Shown: positions 1 to 8,325, counted from the first letter of the stretch. The stretch is DNA of 64,000 nt from Geomonas oryzae (GCF_004117875.1 NZ_RAHW01000003.1:248001-312000); one strand, 5' to 3'. The notes: generated by a model from the letters alone, not told the origin. A program made the numbers and translations.

Positions 1-852
1 CTGCGGGTCCTTGTCGTCCAGGCCGAAACGGAGGGTCAGGATCTTCTTCTCGGCGTCGGAGAGGGTCTCGAACCACTGGGATACCAGTTCGTACTTGTTC
101 AGGTCCTCAAGCAAGACCGCGGGGGAGATGGTCGAGGTGTCCTCGATGGTGTCGATGAGGAAGTAGTCGTTGTTCTCCCCCATCGGACGCTCGATGGAAT
201 AGGTCTTCTTCAGAAGCACCATGAGACGGCGCACGTAGGTGACGTTCACCTCGAGGGCGTCGGCTACTTCCTTCACCGAGGGCTCGCGGTTCATCTTCTG
301 CACCAGTTCGCGGGTCACCCTGAGCATCTTGTTGATGTCGTCGGAGACGTGCACGGGAAGGCGGATGGTGCGGGACTGGTTCACCAGGGCGCGCTCGATG
401 GACTGCCTGATCCACCAGGTGGCGTAGGTTGAGAAGCGGCACTCCTTGGAGAGCTTGAAGCGCTCGACCGCCTTGATGAGCCCCATGTTCCCCTCTTCGA
501 TCAGGTCGAGGAAGGGGAGCCCGCGGTTTATGTAGCGCTTGGCGATCTTCACCACGAGGCGGAGGTTGGAGACGATCATCCGGTCGCGGGCGGCCTTGTC
601 TCCCAGGTCTATGCGCGCCGCGAGTTCCTTCTCCTCGTCTGCGGTAAGGAGCTTGGTCTTCTGGATCTCGCGCAGGTAGAGCTTGATGGCGTCATCGAAG
701 TGCTCCACCTCGACGACCTTGATCTCCTCTTCCTCTACCTCGGCCTCTTCGTCCGCCTCTTCTTCGACCCCTTCGAGCTCTATCGCATCGGGGTCCTGCT
801 CGGCGTCAAGAAAGAGAGGTTCCTTCTCCTCCAACAGTTCGTCGTTTTCCAT
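1..852 (-). CDS. rpoS: RNA polymerase sigma factor RpoS (partial, C-terminus off the window)
   Basis: Stationary-phase/general-stress sigma factor; it directs core RNA polymerase to stress and starvation promoters. The 284 visible residues have an acidic N-terminus (about 55 residues rich in Glu/Asp), then sigma-70 region 1.2/2 (LYLREIQ, NLRLVVKIAKRYINRG, GNMGLIKAVERF, STYATWWIRQSIERA) and region 3 (SRTIRLPVHV, EPSVKEVADAL), reaching early region 4 (KKILTLRFGLDD) at the edge. The missing part is the region 4.2 helix-turn-helix. The ATG at 852 has an AAAGGAG site upstream. It lies 45 bp downstream of pcm, which follows surE; surE-pcm-rpoS is a conserved stress cluster, here without nlpD between pcm and rpoS. 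RpoD is less likely because the protein lacks a long region 1.1 and because of the context. Confidence 0.93.
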   Translation of the reverse strand, partial: MENDELLEEKEPLFLDAEQDPDAIELEGVEEEADEEAEVEEEEIKVVEVEHFDDAIKLYLREIQKTKLLTADEEKELAARIDLGDKAARDRMIVSNLRLVVKIAKRYINRGLPFLDLIEEGNMGLIKAVERFKLSKECRFSTYATWWIRQSIERALVNQSRTIRLPVHVSDDINKMLRVTRELVQKMNREPSVKEVADALEVNVTYVRRLMVLLKKTYSIERPMGENNDYFLIDTIEDTSTISPAVLLEDLNKYELVSQWFETLSDAEKKILTLRFGLDDKDPQ

Positions 853-897
853 GCAAGACTCCTTTGGCAAGGGTTTAGGTGTGTGTACAGGTCCTGC

Positions 898-1545
898 CTA
901 CGGTTCGTCGCTCCAGCCGTTTTTGCCGATCAATCTCACGAACCGGCAGTCGTCCGCCTCTTCGCGGGTCACGCTGCCGTCCATCCCCTTTCTTACCACC
1001 AACAGTTTCTGATCAACCCGGTCGCCGACCGGGATCACCAGGCGTCCGCCGGGTGCTAACTGCTCGATGAGGCACTCCGGAAGAAACGGTGCGCCCGCGG
1101 TGACGAGGATGGCGTCGAAAGGCGCTTCCTCGGGCCACCCTTCGGTGCCGTCGCCGATCTTCAGGTTCACGTTCAAAAGTCTCAGACTGTCGAGGGCCTT
1201 GCGGGCCTTCAGCGCCAAGGGCCTGATTCTCTCCACGGTGCAGACGCGATCGGCAAGGGTGGCCAGCACGGCGGCCTGGTAGCCGGAGCCGGTGCCCAGT
1301 TCAAGCACCTTCTCGCGTCCGGTAAGCGCCAGAAGCTCGGTCATGCGCGCCACGATGTAGGGCTGCGATATGGTCTGCTTCTCTCCGATCGGGAGCGAAC
1401 CGTCGTTGTAGGCCTGGGCCGACATCGCCTCTTCGACGAAGATGTGCCTCGGCAATTCAAGCATGACGTTGACCACCCGCTGGTCGGTTATGCCGCGTTT
1501 CACCAGCTCGGCGACCATCCTCTTGCGTGCTACAGCTGAATTCAT
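898..1545 (-). CDS. pcm: Protein-L-isoaspartate O-methyltransferase
   Basis: Cytosolic repair enzyme that uses S-adenosylmethionine to methylate L-isoaspartyl residues in aged proteins and start their reversion to aspartate. The 215 residues match the family's usual length. The SAM-binding motif I is [18 protein letters not shown] (residues about 80-97), followed by post-I acidic ERI and the motif [13 protein letters not shown]. The N-terminal [19 protein letters not shown] pattern is typical. It sits between surE and rpoS on the same strand, 59 bp after surE, consistent with one stress-survival operon. Confidence 0.95.
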   Translation of the reverse strand: MNSAVARKRMVAELVKRGITDQRVVNVMLELPRHIFVEEAMSAQAYNDGSLPIGEKQTISQPYIVARMTELLALTGREKVLELGTGSGYQAAVLATLADRVCTVERIRPLALKARKALDSLRLLNVNLKIGDGTEGWPEEAPFDAILVTAGAPFLPECLIEQLAPGGRLVIPVGDRVDQKLLVVRKGMDGSVTREEADDCRFVRLIGKNGWSDEP

Positions 1546-1604
1546 TCCACCCCCGATCTTTAGCAGCGGGGAAATATAACAAATGGCGTGCTAAAAGTCC
1601 AGCA

Positions 1605-2351
1605 TCACGGCAATTCCCACGTTTCCAGCCGGCCAATCGCGGCGTGGTTGGTGAAGTCGATCTGCAGCGGCGAGACGGAGATGTGACCGCGAGAAACGGC
1701 GTGATAATCGGTCCCGGGTACGTCCTGGAAACTCAGATCGACGGTGCCGATCCAGTAGTAATTCCTGCCGCGCGGATCGACCTTGTCCACGATGGTCCCT
1801 TCGTAGCTCCTTCTCCCCTGGCGGGTGACGAGCGCGGGGAGGAGCGCTTCGGCGGGGACATCGGGGACGTTGACGTTCAGATAGGTGTCGCGCGGCAGCC
1901 CGCGCTCGACGACGACCTTGGAAAGGCGGGCGGCAAAGGCGGCAGCGGCGTCGTAGTTGTCGCCCGCGCCGCGCGTGACGAGAGATACCGCGATGGCGGG
2001 TATCCCCATGAGGGTGGCTTCCAGTGCAGCGGCAACGGTGCCGGAATAGGTGACGTCGTCGCCTATGTTGGCGCCGCGGTTGATGCCGGAGATGACCAGG
2101 TCGGGCCTGAAGGAGAGGAGGTTGTGGATGCCGAGGTTGACGCAGTCGGTCGGCGTTCCTTCCACCGAGAAGATGTTGTCGGCGATGCGGGCGGCCCTCA
2201 AGGGGTGGTGCAGCGTGAGCGCGTGCGAGACGGCGCTTTGTTCGCGGTCGGGAGCGACTACCACCACCTCGGCCACCTCGCCCATCCGTTTGGCAAGGGC
2301 GGCGAGCCCGGGGGCGTGGACGCCGTCGTCGTTGGTAAGGAGCACTTTCAC
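1605..2351 (-). CDS. surE: 5'/3'-nucleotidase SurE
   Basis: Stationary-phase survival protein; a divalent-metal nucleotidase acting on nucleoside 5'- and 3'-monophosphates. The metal-binding N-terminus is VKVLLTNDDGVHAPG, and NRGANIGDDVTYSGTVAAA is the second conserved block. I chose the GTG at 2351 (248 residues), because the family starts with a [MV]-[KR]-[IV]-L-[LV]-[ST]-N-D-D-G pattern and GAGAGGGA lies just upstream. An upstream start at 2390 would add 13 residues not conserved in the family. It is first in the surE-pcm-rpoS cluster. Confidence 0.94.
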   Translation of the reverse strand: MKVLLTNDDGVHAPGLAALAKRMGEVAEVVVVAPDREQSAVSHALTLHHPLRAARIADNIFSVEGTPTDCVNLGIHNLLSFRPDLVISGINRGANIGDDVTYSGTVAAALEATLMGIPAIAVSLVTRGAGDNYDAAAAFAARLSKVVVERGLPRDTYLNVNVPDVPAEALLPALVTRQGRRSYEGTIVDKVDPRGRNYYWIGTVDLSFQDVPGTDYHAVSRGHISVSPLQIDFTNHAAIGRLETWELP

Positions 2352-2546
2352 GTGGTTCCCTCTCTGGTGGTTATCCCCGGCACGGTGCACACCTATCCTG
2401 CATCGGTCTTAGGGAATAAAACTTTAATTTATCTTAATTTCAAGCAGGCCACGTCCCCCAGACCTCGCCTGCGGCGTCGCCCTGTATGCGAGAAGGCGCC
2501 CTCCTCAAACAGAGGTGAGGCTGGAGGGGAAGGCGGATCGAGCCGC

Positions 2547-2588
2547 TGCGCTCCCCCTCCCTATCCCTCCCCCTCCGGGGGCGGGGAC
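2547..2588. repeat. GC-rich dispersed repeat (family B), copy 1
   Basis: Pyrimidine-rich element beginning TGCGCTCCCCCTCCCT and ending in a G-run that can pair back with the C-runs. A near-identical copy lies at 17667-17708. It lies in the 239-bp gap between trmJ and surE, directly after the trmJ stop codon, so it may act as a terminator or RNA stabiliser. The rest of the gap is GC-rich with several short inverted repeats and no supported gene. Confidence 0.6.
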
Positions 2589-2590
2589 GC

Positions 2591-3337
2591 TTAGTCAGCA
2601 TTTCCTTTCTTTCCCTTGAACTCGGCGCAGGCCCAGTCGATCTGGGAAAGAAGACCGCGCAGGGAGGCGACTTCGCGCTCGTCGAGTTCGGCACGGGAGA
2701 AGATGCGCCGCATGGTGCGCATCATGTGGTCCGGGTTCTGCGGGTTAAGGTAACCGATCCTCAGAAAGGTCTTCTCCATGTGGGCGTACATCGGCTCAAG
2801 CGATGCGGAACCGGCAAGCTCGCGGGCTTCCTTTACCGGGACCGGAGCCGCAACGCCTTTCAGGAACTCGTAGCAGAAGATGAGCACGGCCTGGGAGAGG
2901 TTCAAAGAACCGAATTCGTCCGCGGTCTCGATGGTGGACTGCCAGCGGCAAAGCGCCACCTCGTCGGTGGTGAGCCCGCTGTCCTCGCGTCCGAAGACGA
3001 GGGCCAGGCGGCTTGTCGGGGCGCAGGCGGCGAACTTCTCGACGATCTCGGGCGGTGTGTTGATCTCGCTGCGGTACTTGCCGTGGCGCCTCGTCGTGGC
3101 GACGGAATACTCGCAGTCGGCGATGGCGTCCTCGAGGGAGGTGAAGATGCGGGCGCGCTCAAGGAGGTCACGGGCGGAGACCGCGAACTTGATCGCGTCC
3201 AGGTGGTCTACCTGGCAGGGGTTCACCAGGCGCAGATCGGCAAGCCCCATGTTCTTCATGGCACGGCAGACCATGCCTATGTTGCCGGGACTCTGGGTCC
3301 CTACCAGGACGACGGAAACTCTTTGCTTCAAATCCAT
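2591..3337 (-). CDS. trmJ: tRNA (cytidine/uridine-32-2'-O)-methyltransferase TrmJ (SpoU family)
   Basis: SPOUT-class enzyme that 2'-O-methylates nucleotide 32 of the tRNA anticodon loop with SAM. The three SPOUT motifs are present: VLVGTQSPGNIGMVCRAM near the N-terminus, LVFGREDSGLTTDEV in the middle, and SLNLSQAVLIFCYE forming the trefoil knot. A roughly 80-residue helical C-terminal extension (YAHMEKTFLRIGYL, MMRTMRRIFSRAEL) is typical of TrmJ rather than TrmH or RlmB. The ATG at 3337 has AAAGG six bases upstream; a start at 3391 would add 18 unconserved residues. 248 residues. Confidence 0.9.
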   Translation of the reverse strand: MDLKQRVSVVLVGTQSPGNIGMVCRAMKNMGLADLRLVNPCQVDHLDAIKFAVSARDLLERARIFTSLEDAIADCEYSVATTRRHGKYRSEINTPPEIVEKFAACAPTSRLALVFGREDSGLTTDEVALCRWQSTIETADEFGSLNLSQAVLIFCYEFLKGVAAPVPVKEARELAGSASLEPMYAHMEKTFLRIGYLNPQNPDHMMRTMRRIFSRAELDEREVASLRGLLSQIDWACAEFKGKKGNAD

Positions 3338-3456
3338 GCGGTACCTTTGTTCGTTGTGCGGAATGGCGACCCGATTGGGCGCGGCGGGCATTAGACCATA
3401 AAAGGGAGGCGGTTGACAATTGGCAATTGAGGATTGTTGGCATTGGGCGAGTTAAA

Positions 3457-3694
3457 GGCAAATCCCCCAGGCTCCCCCTTCGCAAAGGTTCATCCGGGAA
3501 TTTGGTGGAACAGGCGCCTTAAGTCCCCCCTTCCCTTGCGGGAGGGGGTTAGGGGGTGGGGGAAGGTGCCATCATTTCCGTATCTTGCGGCTTCACCCAC
3601 CCCCCGGCCCCCTCCCGTCAAGGGAGGGGGAGGCCTCAAAGGGCGATTCTCCCGGAATTTCATGAAGACCCTTCGCAAAGGGGGGAACGTCAGG
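3457..3694. repeat. Composite repeat cluster (family A halves flanking a family C inverted pair)
   Basis: This 238-bp stretch fills most of the gap between trmJ and the DedA gene. It begins with a family A segment (GGCAAATCCCCC then CCCTTCGCAAAGG), continues with two facing G/C-run elements (near 3525-3565 and 3597-3634) that are roughly inverted copies of each other, and ends with another family A half (CCCTTCGCAAAGGGGGGAA). A TCCGGGAATTT segment at the left is mirrored near 3650-3662. The whole can fold as a nested hairpin. Short ORFs here are repeat-derived. Confidence 0.7.
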
Positions 3695-3697
3695 CGG

Positions 3698-4342
3698 CTA
3701 CACGCGTGGAAGGTGGTGGTTGGGTCTTGGGTGGCGGGGGCGGGACTTTATGCGGTTCAGACGGGCTCTCGCGTGCCGCTTGCGCCAACGGTGCACGACA
3801 AAGTGACTGGACCAGAAACAGGCGATGACTCCAGCTAGTACGAGCATCAGGTACGGCTCGTAACTCTCCAGATCTTCTATGAAGAGGGACGCGGTCTTGC
3901 CGAAGAGATAGCCGGCCAGGGAGAAGATGATGGACCAGGTTAGCGCGGAGAGCAGGTTCAGATACAGGAAGCGATGCGATGGAAAGGTGGTCATGCCCAG
4001 GATGATCGGGAGGATGATGCGGAAGCCGTAGGTGTAACGGGAGACGAACGCTACGAAGGTGCCGTAACGCTCGATGAGTCGCAGGGCTTTTTTGAACTTC
4101 CTGGCGATGGCGGTGAAAAACCGCAAGAGTTGGGCCCCTTTGCGGCGACCTATGTGGAAATAGAACTGGTCGCCCAGGAAGGAACCGACCAGGGCGGAGA
4201 GGATGACAAGGTATATATCGAGGTATCCCTGGAAGGCGAGAAAGCCGGCAAAGATGAGGACGGCTTCTCCTTCAAGGAAGGTGCCTAGAAAGAGCACCCA
4301 GTAACCGTGGACCTGCAAGTATTCCTTGAACAGTTCCTGCAC
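3698..4342 (-). CDS. DedA family membrane protein
   Basis: Integral inner-membrane protein of the DedA/Tvp38 family, linked in other bacteria to undecaprenyl-phosphate/phospholipid flipping and membrane-potential homeostasis. The 214 residues contain the family signature: a re-entrant LEGEAVLIFAGFLAFQGYLD region, LVGSFLGDQFYFHIGRRKG, then FVSRYTYGFRIILPIILGMT (R-x-[IVT]-P-x(3)-G-like) and a C-terminal transmembrane helix. The start is a GTG at 4342 with GGAG upstream. The basic tail (KRHARARLNRIKSRPRHPR) is presumably cytoplasmic. The substrate cannot be read from sequence. Confidence 0.9.
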   Translation of the reverse strand: MQELFKEYLQVHGYWVLFLGTFLEGEAVLIFAGFLAFQGYLDIYLVILSALVGSFLGDQFYFHIGRRKGAQLLRFFTAIARKFKKALRLIERYGTFVAFVSRYTYGFRIILPIILGMTTFPSHRFLYLNLLSALTWSIIFSLAGYLFGKTASLFIEDLESYEPYLMLVLAGVIACFWSSHFVVHRWRKRHARARLNRIKSRPRHPRPNHHLPRV

Positions 4343-4710
4343 GGCAGCTCCAGTTATGACAGTGGGGATTCGGCTGACTCAGTGACCGGGACACTTGGAG
4401 AGTATACCGCAAATTCCAACGGTCCCCCCTTAGCGGAGGCAGACTACGGGGTACAGGGGATTTCACCTCCATTGGATCAGGCAAACACCTACTGAAACGG
4501 CCAAAGCGAAGCAGACGCTAGGTGCCGAGCAACTGTCAATGTACCTCTAAGATAAGCAACTACTTGGAGTTGGGGTTTGAGCGGTGGGAACTGCGGAGCA
4601 AAGAGCAAATCCCCCCCGTCCCCCCTTCGCAAAGGGGGGAGCGCGAGGTCACCTGCGACGCTTCGTGGGCAAACTTCGCCGACTTGCTAAGAGTTGCAAA
4701 AACAGAAGGG
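4343..4710. other. Intergenic region with one family A repeat
   Basis: Gap between the DedA gene and the L,D-transpeptidase. A family A repeat (CAAATCCCCCCC, then CCCTTCGCAAAGGGGGGAGC) occupies about 4606-4645. The rest is unremarkable; no RNA gene or convincing promoter was seen. Confidence 0.6.
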
Positions 4711-5547
4711 CTACTTGCGGTAAACGGGGTTTTGGCCTCTGACCTCGACTACGGGGCCGTCTTCCAGTTCTTCGAGATTGCCGGTGTCGTCTTCGTACTC
4801 GTTCTCGCCTACGGCCCAGGCGTAGAATTTCTCGGAATCGAGCAGCACCGGCTTCTCGGGTATGCCGTAGACGCGGTTCTGCATCCCCTCGTCGTAGAGG
4901 CCCACGCAACCGTGGGAGGCGGGCTTGCCGGGGAGATCGCGGGCATGGATCCAGTAGGAGACGTTGTCGGGACCGATGTGGAAACGCATCGCGTTGTCCA
5001 TCGGATACTGACCGGTTTCGTCCTCGGTCTTGTACAGGGAGGAGGTGTGGGTGCGGTGCCGCGCATCGATGCGGAAAACACCGACGGGGGTTTCATGTCC
5101 GGGCGCGCCGGTGGCGGCAGGGGCGGAGAAACGGAGCTTGCCGTTCTCGTAGGCGCCCATCCACTGCTCGGTCATGTCGATGAGGATGTATTTCCCGTAG
5201 CGCTTCGCCTCGGGGTACTCGGCGGGCATCGGGGTGTAGCTCCGCGCGGCGGCCATATCGACGGGAACCTTGATGGTCATCCCGGGATAGACGTGACGCC
5301 GGTCGATGCGGTTGAAGCGCGCCACGACGGGCCAGTCCTCGCCGTAAAGGGACTCCAGGGTCTCGTTGGGCTGTATGAAATGCCCGCGCCAGGCAATCTT
5401 GGCGAGACTCGGGTACTCCACGCGGGTCAGGTCTTCCTTGGCTGGATCTTGGGGATTCGCTCCGGGTAAGGAGATAGCGGAGGGGTTATATACGACGATG
5501 GAAAAAAGGACTGCCAGTACGACGAACGCCAGAAGCTTACGTAACAT
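4711..5547 (-). CDS. L,D-transpeptidase (YkuD domain) with LysM-like segment
   Basis: Predicted periplasmic peptidoglycan cross-linking enzyme. Residues 6-19 form a hydrophobic signal/anchor. Residues about 53-96 (FIQPNETLESLYGEDWPVVARF, YPGMTIKVPV) look like a LysM-type peptidoglycan-binding motif. The YkuD domain (about 118-250) has GHETPVGVF, the catalytic HARD (H201) and SHGCVGL with nucleophile C214. The usual family motif is SHGC-V-R-[ML]; here Gly replaces the Arg. The C-terminal tail is acidic (ENEYEDDTGNLEELEDGP). 278 residues. The ATG at 5547 has GGAG upstream. The gene appears monocistronic. Confidence 0.88.
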   Translation of the reverse strand: MLRKLLAFVVLAVLFSIVVYNPSAISLPGANPQDPAKEDLTRVEYPSLAKIAWRGHFIQPNETLESLYGEDWPVVARFNRIDRRHVYPGMTIKVPVDMAAARSYTPMPAEYPEAKRYGKYILIDMTEQWMGAYENGKLRFSAPAATGAPGHETPVGVFRIDARHRTHTSSLYKTEDETGQYPMDNAMRFHIGPDNVSYWIHARDLPGKPASHGCVGLYDEGMQNRVYGIPEKPVLLDSEKFYAWAVGENEYEDDTGNLEELEDGPVVEVRGQNPVYRK

Positions 5548-5576
5548 TCTTGCCTACTCCCAACCGGAAAACGACT

Positions 5577-5597
5577 AATGGGGCCTTAGGCCCCATT
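5577..5597 (-). terminator. Hairpin terminator after meaB
   Basis: Perfect 9-bp stem (AATGGGGCC / GGCCCCATT) with a TTA/TAA loop, 33 bp beyond the meaB stop codon; a TTTT run follows shortly after the stem on the minus strand. It separates meaB from the L,D-transpeptidase gene. Confidence 0.6.
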
Positions 5598-5629
5598 TCT
5601 GTGTTAATTAACACTTTTGCCGTGAGCGG

Positions 5630-6574
5630 TCAAGTAAAAGCGCTTTCCGCCATGACTTTCTGCACCGCGCTGTAGGGGTCGGTGCTCCTGTCGCGCAGCC
5701 CGTTGAGGATATCCTGGTAGGTGCCGTTCTCGCTGATGGCGCTCATGACGCTCTCGAAGAGCTCGTCCTTGAGTGTATCGGCGAACACCTTGGCGTTTCG
5801 TTCCTCGATCAGGCGCTGCAGGGCGCCCGACTCCTTCAGGTAGGTGCGGTGCGCGTCGAACTCCTCGACGAGTTCCTCGATGCCGACGCCCCTGCTCCCC
5901 TCGGTTTTCATGACGCGGGGAACCCAGCCGTCCTCGTCCGGGTGTTTCATCTCGAGCATGGTGGTGAGTTCGCGTGCGGTACGCTCGGCGCCGTCGCGGT
6001 CGGCCTTGTTCACGACGAAGACGTCGCCGATCTCGAGGATGCCCGCCTTGATCGCCTGGATGTCGTCGCCCAGACCCGGGACCATGACGACGACCGTGGT
6101 GTGCGCGGTGCTGACGATATCGACTTCGTCCTGTCCGACGCCGACGGTCTCGATGACGATGACGTCCATTCCCATGGCGTCCATGACGTTCGCCACGTCC
6201 ATTGTGGAGCGGGAGAGTCCGCCCAGGGCGCCGCGCGTGGCGAGGCTGCGGATGAAGACGCCGGCATCGTCGGCGTGGCGGTTCATGCGGATGCGGTCAC
6301 CGAGGATGGCGCCCCCCGAGAAGGGGCTGGTCGGGTCGATGGCGACTACGCCGACCAGGAGGTCGCGTTTGCGGTAGGCCGCGACGATCTGGTCGACGAG
6401 GGTCGATTTCCCCGCCCCCGGAGGACCGGTGATGCCGATGATGTAGGCGTTGCCGGTATGGGGGTAGAGGGTTTTCAGCTCCTCGACGGCGCTTTTGAAG
6501 CGGTCGTCGATGTCGCGCATCAGACGCGCGGCGGCACGGATGTCGCCGTCGAGCACACGTTCGGCTAAGGACAT
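5630..6574 (-). CDS. meaB: Methylmalonyl-CoA mutase-associated GTPase MeaB (ArgK family)
   Basis: G3E-family GTPase chaperone that gates adenosylcobalamin delivery to, and protects, methylmalonyl-CoA mutase. P-loop GPPGAGKST at residues 50-58; base-recognition motif NKADRDGAERT; conserved switch block VGVGQDEVDI. The 314 residues match the family length, including the C-terminal dimerisation arm. The ATG at 6574 has GGAG five bases upstream. It lies downstream of the B12-binding mutase subunit and cobO on the same strand, so the three probably work together in cofactor adenosylation, delivery and use. Confidence 0.93.
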   Translation of the reverse strand: MSLAERVLDGDIRAAARLMRDIDDRFKSAVEELKTLYPHTGNAYIIGITGPPGAGKSTLVDQIVAAYRKRDLLVGVVAIDPTSPFSGGAILGDRIRMNRHADDAGVFIRSLATRGALGGLSRSTMDVANVMDAMGMDVIVIETVGVGQDEVDIVSTAHTTVVVMVPGLGDDIQAIKAGILEIGDVFVVNKADRDGAERTARELTTMLEMKHPDEDGWVPRVMKTEGSRGVGIEELVEEFDAHRTYLKESGALQRLIEERNAKVFADTLKDELFESVMSAISENGTYQDILNGLRDRSTDPYSAVQKVMAESAFT

Positions 6575-6587
6575 AATTACTCCAGAA

Positions 6588-6784
6588 AACGTTCTACGTT
6601 CTACGTTCTACGTTCTAGGTTCTACGTTAACAACAATCACAACTTCAACGCGGCGTTCATCGGTCAAGGAGACGTTACGGGAGCACCAAGTGATACGCCG
6701 CGGGCTGCCTTTTGGCAACTTGCGCGGCGCATGGGTTCGGTTCGGGTGGTAACGTAGAACGTAGAACGCAGAACGTAGAACGTC
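6588..6784. repeat. Inverted pair of heptamer tandem arrays (GTTCTAC)n / (GTAGAAC)n
   Basis: 6588-6628 holds five to six direct copies of a heptamer (ACGTTCT / GTTCTAC phase). 6751-6784 holds four to five copies of its reverse complement, with one variant unit in each arm. The arms flank 122 bp without a gene. The structure lies between the B12-binding mutase subunit and meaB, so the transcript would form a long hairpin inside the operon. Confidence 0.8.
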
Positions 6785-6792
6785 CGTTAGGT

Positions 6793-7197
6793 TTAAGCGT
6801 GGGGCGTTACGTTGTCGCGCACCCAGCCTACGATGGTCTCGGTGGAGGTGCCGGGGGTGAAGACTTCGGCGATGCCGGACTTCTTGAGCCCGGGGATGTC
6901 GTCCTCGGGAATGACGCCGCCTGCCATGAGCACGATGTCGGCGGCTCCCTTCTCGACGAGGATCTCTTTCACCGCGGGAAGCAGGGTGTTGTGTGCGCCG
7001 GAAAGGATGGAAAGGGCGACGCAGTCGACGTCTTCCTGGATGGCGGCCGATACTATCTGCTCCGGGGTCTGGTGCAGACCGGTGTAGATAACCTCGAAAC
7101 CGGCATCACGGAAGGCGCGGGCGATGATCTTCGCCCCCCTGTCGTGCCCGTCCAGACCGGGCTTTCCTACCAACACGCGAACTCTTCTTTCTGCCAT
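6793..7197 (-). CDS. Methylmalonyl-CoA mutase small, cobalamin-binding subunit
   Basis: Stand-alone B12-binding domain (134 residues) of the acyl-CoA mutase family. The Co-coordinating D-x-H-x-x-G motif is D15-G-H17-D-R-G20, with H17 the lower ligand. SILSGAH and the GGVIPEDD...[12 protein letters not shown]-terminus complete the Rossmann fold. The large catalytic subunit is not in the window. cobO lies upstream and meaB downstream, which supports the assignment. It could equally serve an ethylmalonyl- or isobutyryl-CoA mutase. The ATG at 7197 has a GGAGG site. Confidence 0.9.
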   Translation of the reverse strand: MAERRVRVLVGKPGLDGHDRGAKIIARAFRDAGFEVIYTGLHQTPEQIVSAAIQEDVDCVALSILSGAHNTLLPAVKEILVEKGAADIVLMAGGVIPEDDIPGLKKSGIAEVFTPGTSTETIVGWVRDNVTPHA

Positions 7198-7232
7198 GGC
7201 AAACCTCCGCTATCAGTATATTGAATGGTAAG

Positions 7233-7763
7233 TTATTTCTCGATGCCGACGCGCGCGTTGACGCCCGCCTTGTAGTAGTGCTTGATCTCGCACATCTCGG
7301 TGACCAGATCGGCCGCGGCGATGACGCGCTCGTGCGCATTGCGGCCGGTAAGAACGAGTTCGACCTTTTCCGGCTTCTTCGCCATGAGATCGAGCAGCGC
7401 TTCCACCGGGACGAGTCCCATGGAGACGGCACCGTTCACCTCGTCGAGGATGACGAGATCGTACTCCCCTCCCTGCACCTTCTCGGCAGCAAGTGCGAGC
7501 GCCTCTGCGGCCAAGTCCTTGTCGGTCTGGTGCGGGTTGTCCTTGTTCACCCAGCCGGGACGCCCGGTCTGGATGATGGTGAGAAAAGGCGCGAGTTTCT
7601 CTGCGGCCATCTGCTCACCGTAGGGCCCGCCCCCCTTCATGAACTGGATCATGCAGACCTTCAGCTCGCGACCTACGGCACGCAGGGCAAGTCCCAGCGA
7701 AGCGGTGGTTTTCCCTTTGCCGTTACCGGTATACACCTGAATAAGACCGCGTTCCAGTTTCAA
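7233..7763 (-). CDS. cobO: Cob(I)yrinic acid a,c-diamide adenosyltransferase
   Basis: ATP:corrinoid adenosyltransferase of the CobO/BtuR/CobA type, making adenosylcobalamin from cob(I)alamin. The atypical P-loop GNGKGKTT is near the N-terminus, followed by VCMIQFMKGG, EYDLVILDEVNGAVSMGL and LVLTGRNAHE. I propose a TTG start at 7763 (176 residues): AGAGG sits seven bases upstream and family members begin just before the [KR]-G-L-[IV]-x-V-Y-T-G segment. The frame stays open further upstream to 8075, but that part is unlike the family. The cofactor feeds the mutase genes immediately downstream. Confidence 0.9.
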   Translation of the reverse strand: MKLERGLIQVYTGNGKGKTTASLGLALRAVGRELKVCMIQFMKGGGPYGEQMAAEKLAPFLTIIQTGRPGWVNKDNPHQTDKDLAAEALALAAEKVQGGEYDLVILDEVNGAVSMGLVPVEALLDLMAKKPEKVELVLTGRNAHERVIAAADLVTEMCEIKHYYKAGVNARVGIEK

Positions 7764-7853
7764 AACGACACCTCTTGGTAATTGTGCGGGGCCCCTATCG
7801 GCATGGTAAGAAAGGTTTGCGCTGACGCTAACGGAAGCCCCTCGAGACGCCGC

Positions 7854-7883
7854 ACTATAGCAACAGCCAAAGGACCGTGTCAA
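7854..7883 (-). promoter_or_regulatory. Sigma-70-type promoter for cobO operon
   Basis: On the minus strand TTGACA (7883-7878), an 18-bp spacer and TATAGT (7859-7854). It lies about 90 bp upstream of the cobO start. No cobalamin riboswitch box was found in the leader. Confidence 0.65.
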
Positions 7884-8195
7884 GGCGAAAGAGGTAAAAT
7901 CTAGAACGATGTTAGCGCGTAAAGTGACGACATTACCGGCTCGTGGGGACGGCTTATATCCACTCCTCCCCCTGCCGCACAGCCCATCCCCCCTCCCGTC
8001 CACCGTGCATGCCGTTTCATTTTCGCGACTCGTAAACCCATGAGGTGGCGAAGGGGTACAGAAAGAGGAAACCACGTGGAAGGTTATGGCAGTGAGGATA
8101 TTTTCCTATCCGGCAAGTACGAATAAGTATCAGCGCCAGCGTCAATACTTGTCCTTCATCGGCCTTGAGTGCGGCTTGAGCGGCGATAAACAGTC

Positions 8196-8224
8196 TTGAC
8201 ATCGATTGGGCCATCTGGTACATA
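8196..8224 (+). promoter_or_regulatory. Promoter of tRNA-Val
   Basis: TTGACA at 8196-8201, 17-bp spacer, TACATA at 8219-8224. The tRNA begins 14 bases after the -10 element, so transcription would start only a few bases before the mature 5' end. Confidence 0.65.
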
Positions 8225-8237
8225 CACAGAACACATC

Positions 8238-8312
8238 GGGCGATTAGCTCAGCGGGAGAGCACTGCCTTCACACGGCAGGGGTCACTGGTTCGAACCCAG
8301 TATCGCCCACCA
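8238..8312 (+). tRNA. tRNA-Val (anticodon CAC)
   Basis: 75-nt cloverleaf including encoded CCA. Acceptor stem GGGCGAT/ATCGCCC; D arm GCTCAGCGGGAGAGC; anticodon stem CTGCC/GGCAG with loop TTCACAC, giving anticodon CAC; T arm CTGGTTCGAACCCAG. It has its own promoter and terminator and reads GTG codons. Confidence 0.97.
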
Positions 8313-8325
8313 TGATAAAAAAGCA

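Noticed and set aside
3434..3838. 134-aa plus-strand ORF over the repeat cluster after trmJ
   Set aside because: It reads through repeats (Pro/Gly-rich runs) and into the 3' end of the DedA gene; no ribosome-binding site or conservation expected.
7764..8237. Cobalamin riboswitch upstream of cobO, and a 68-aa ORF at 8017-8223
   Set aside because: No B12-box-like sequence found in the leader. The ORF has no ribosome-binding site or recognisable motifs and runs into the tRNA promoter.
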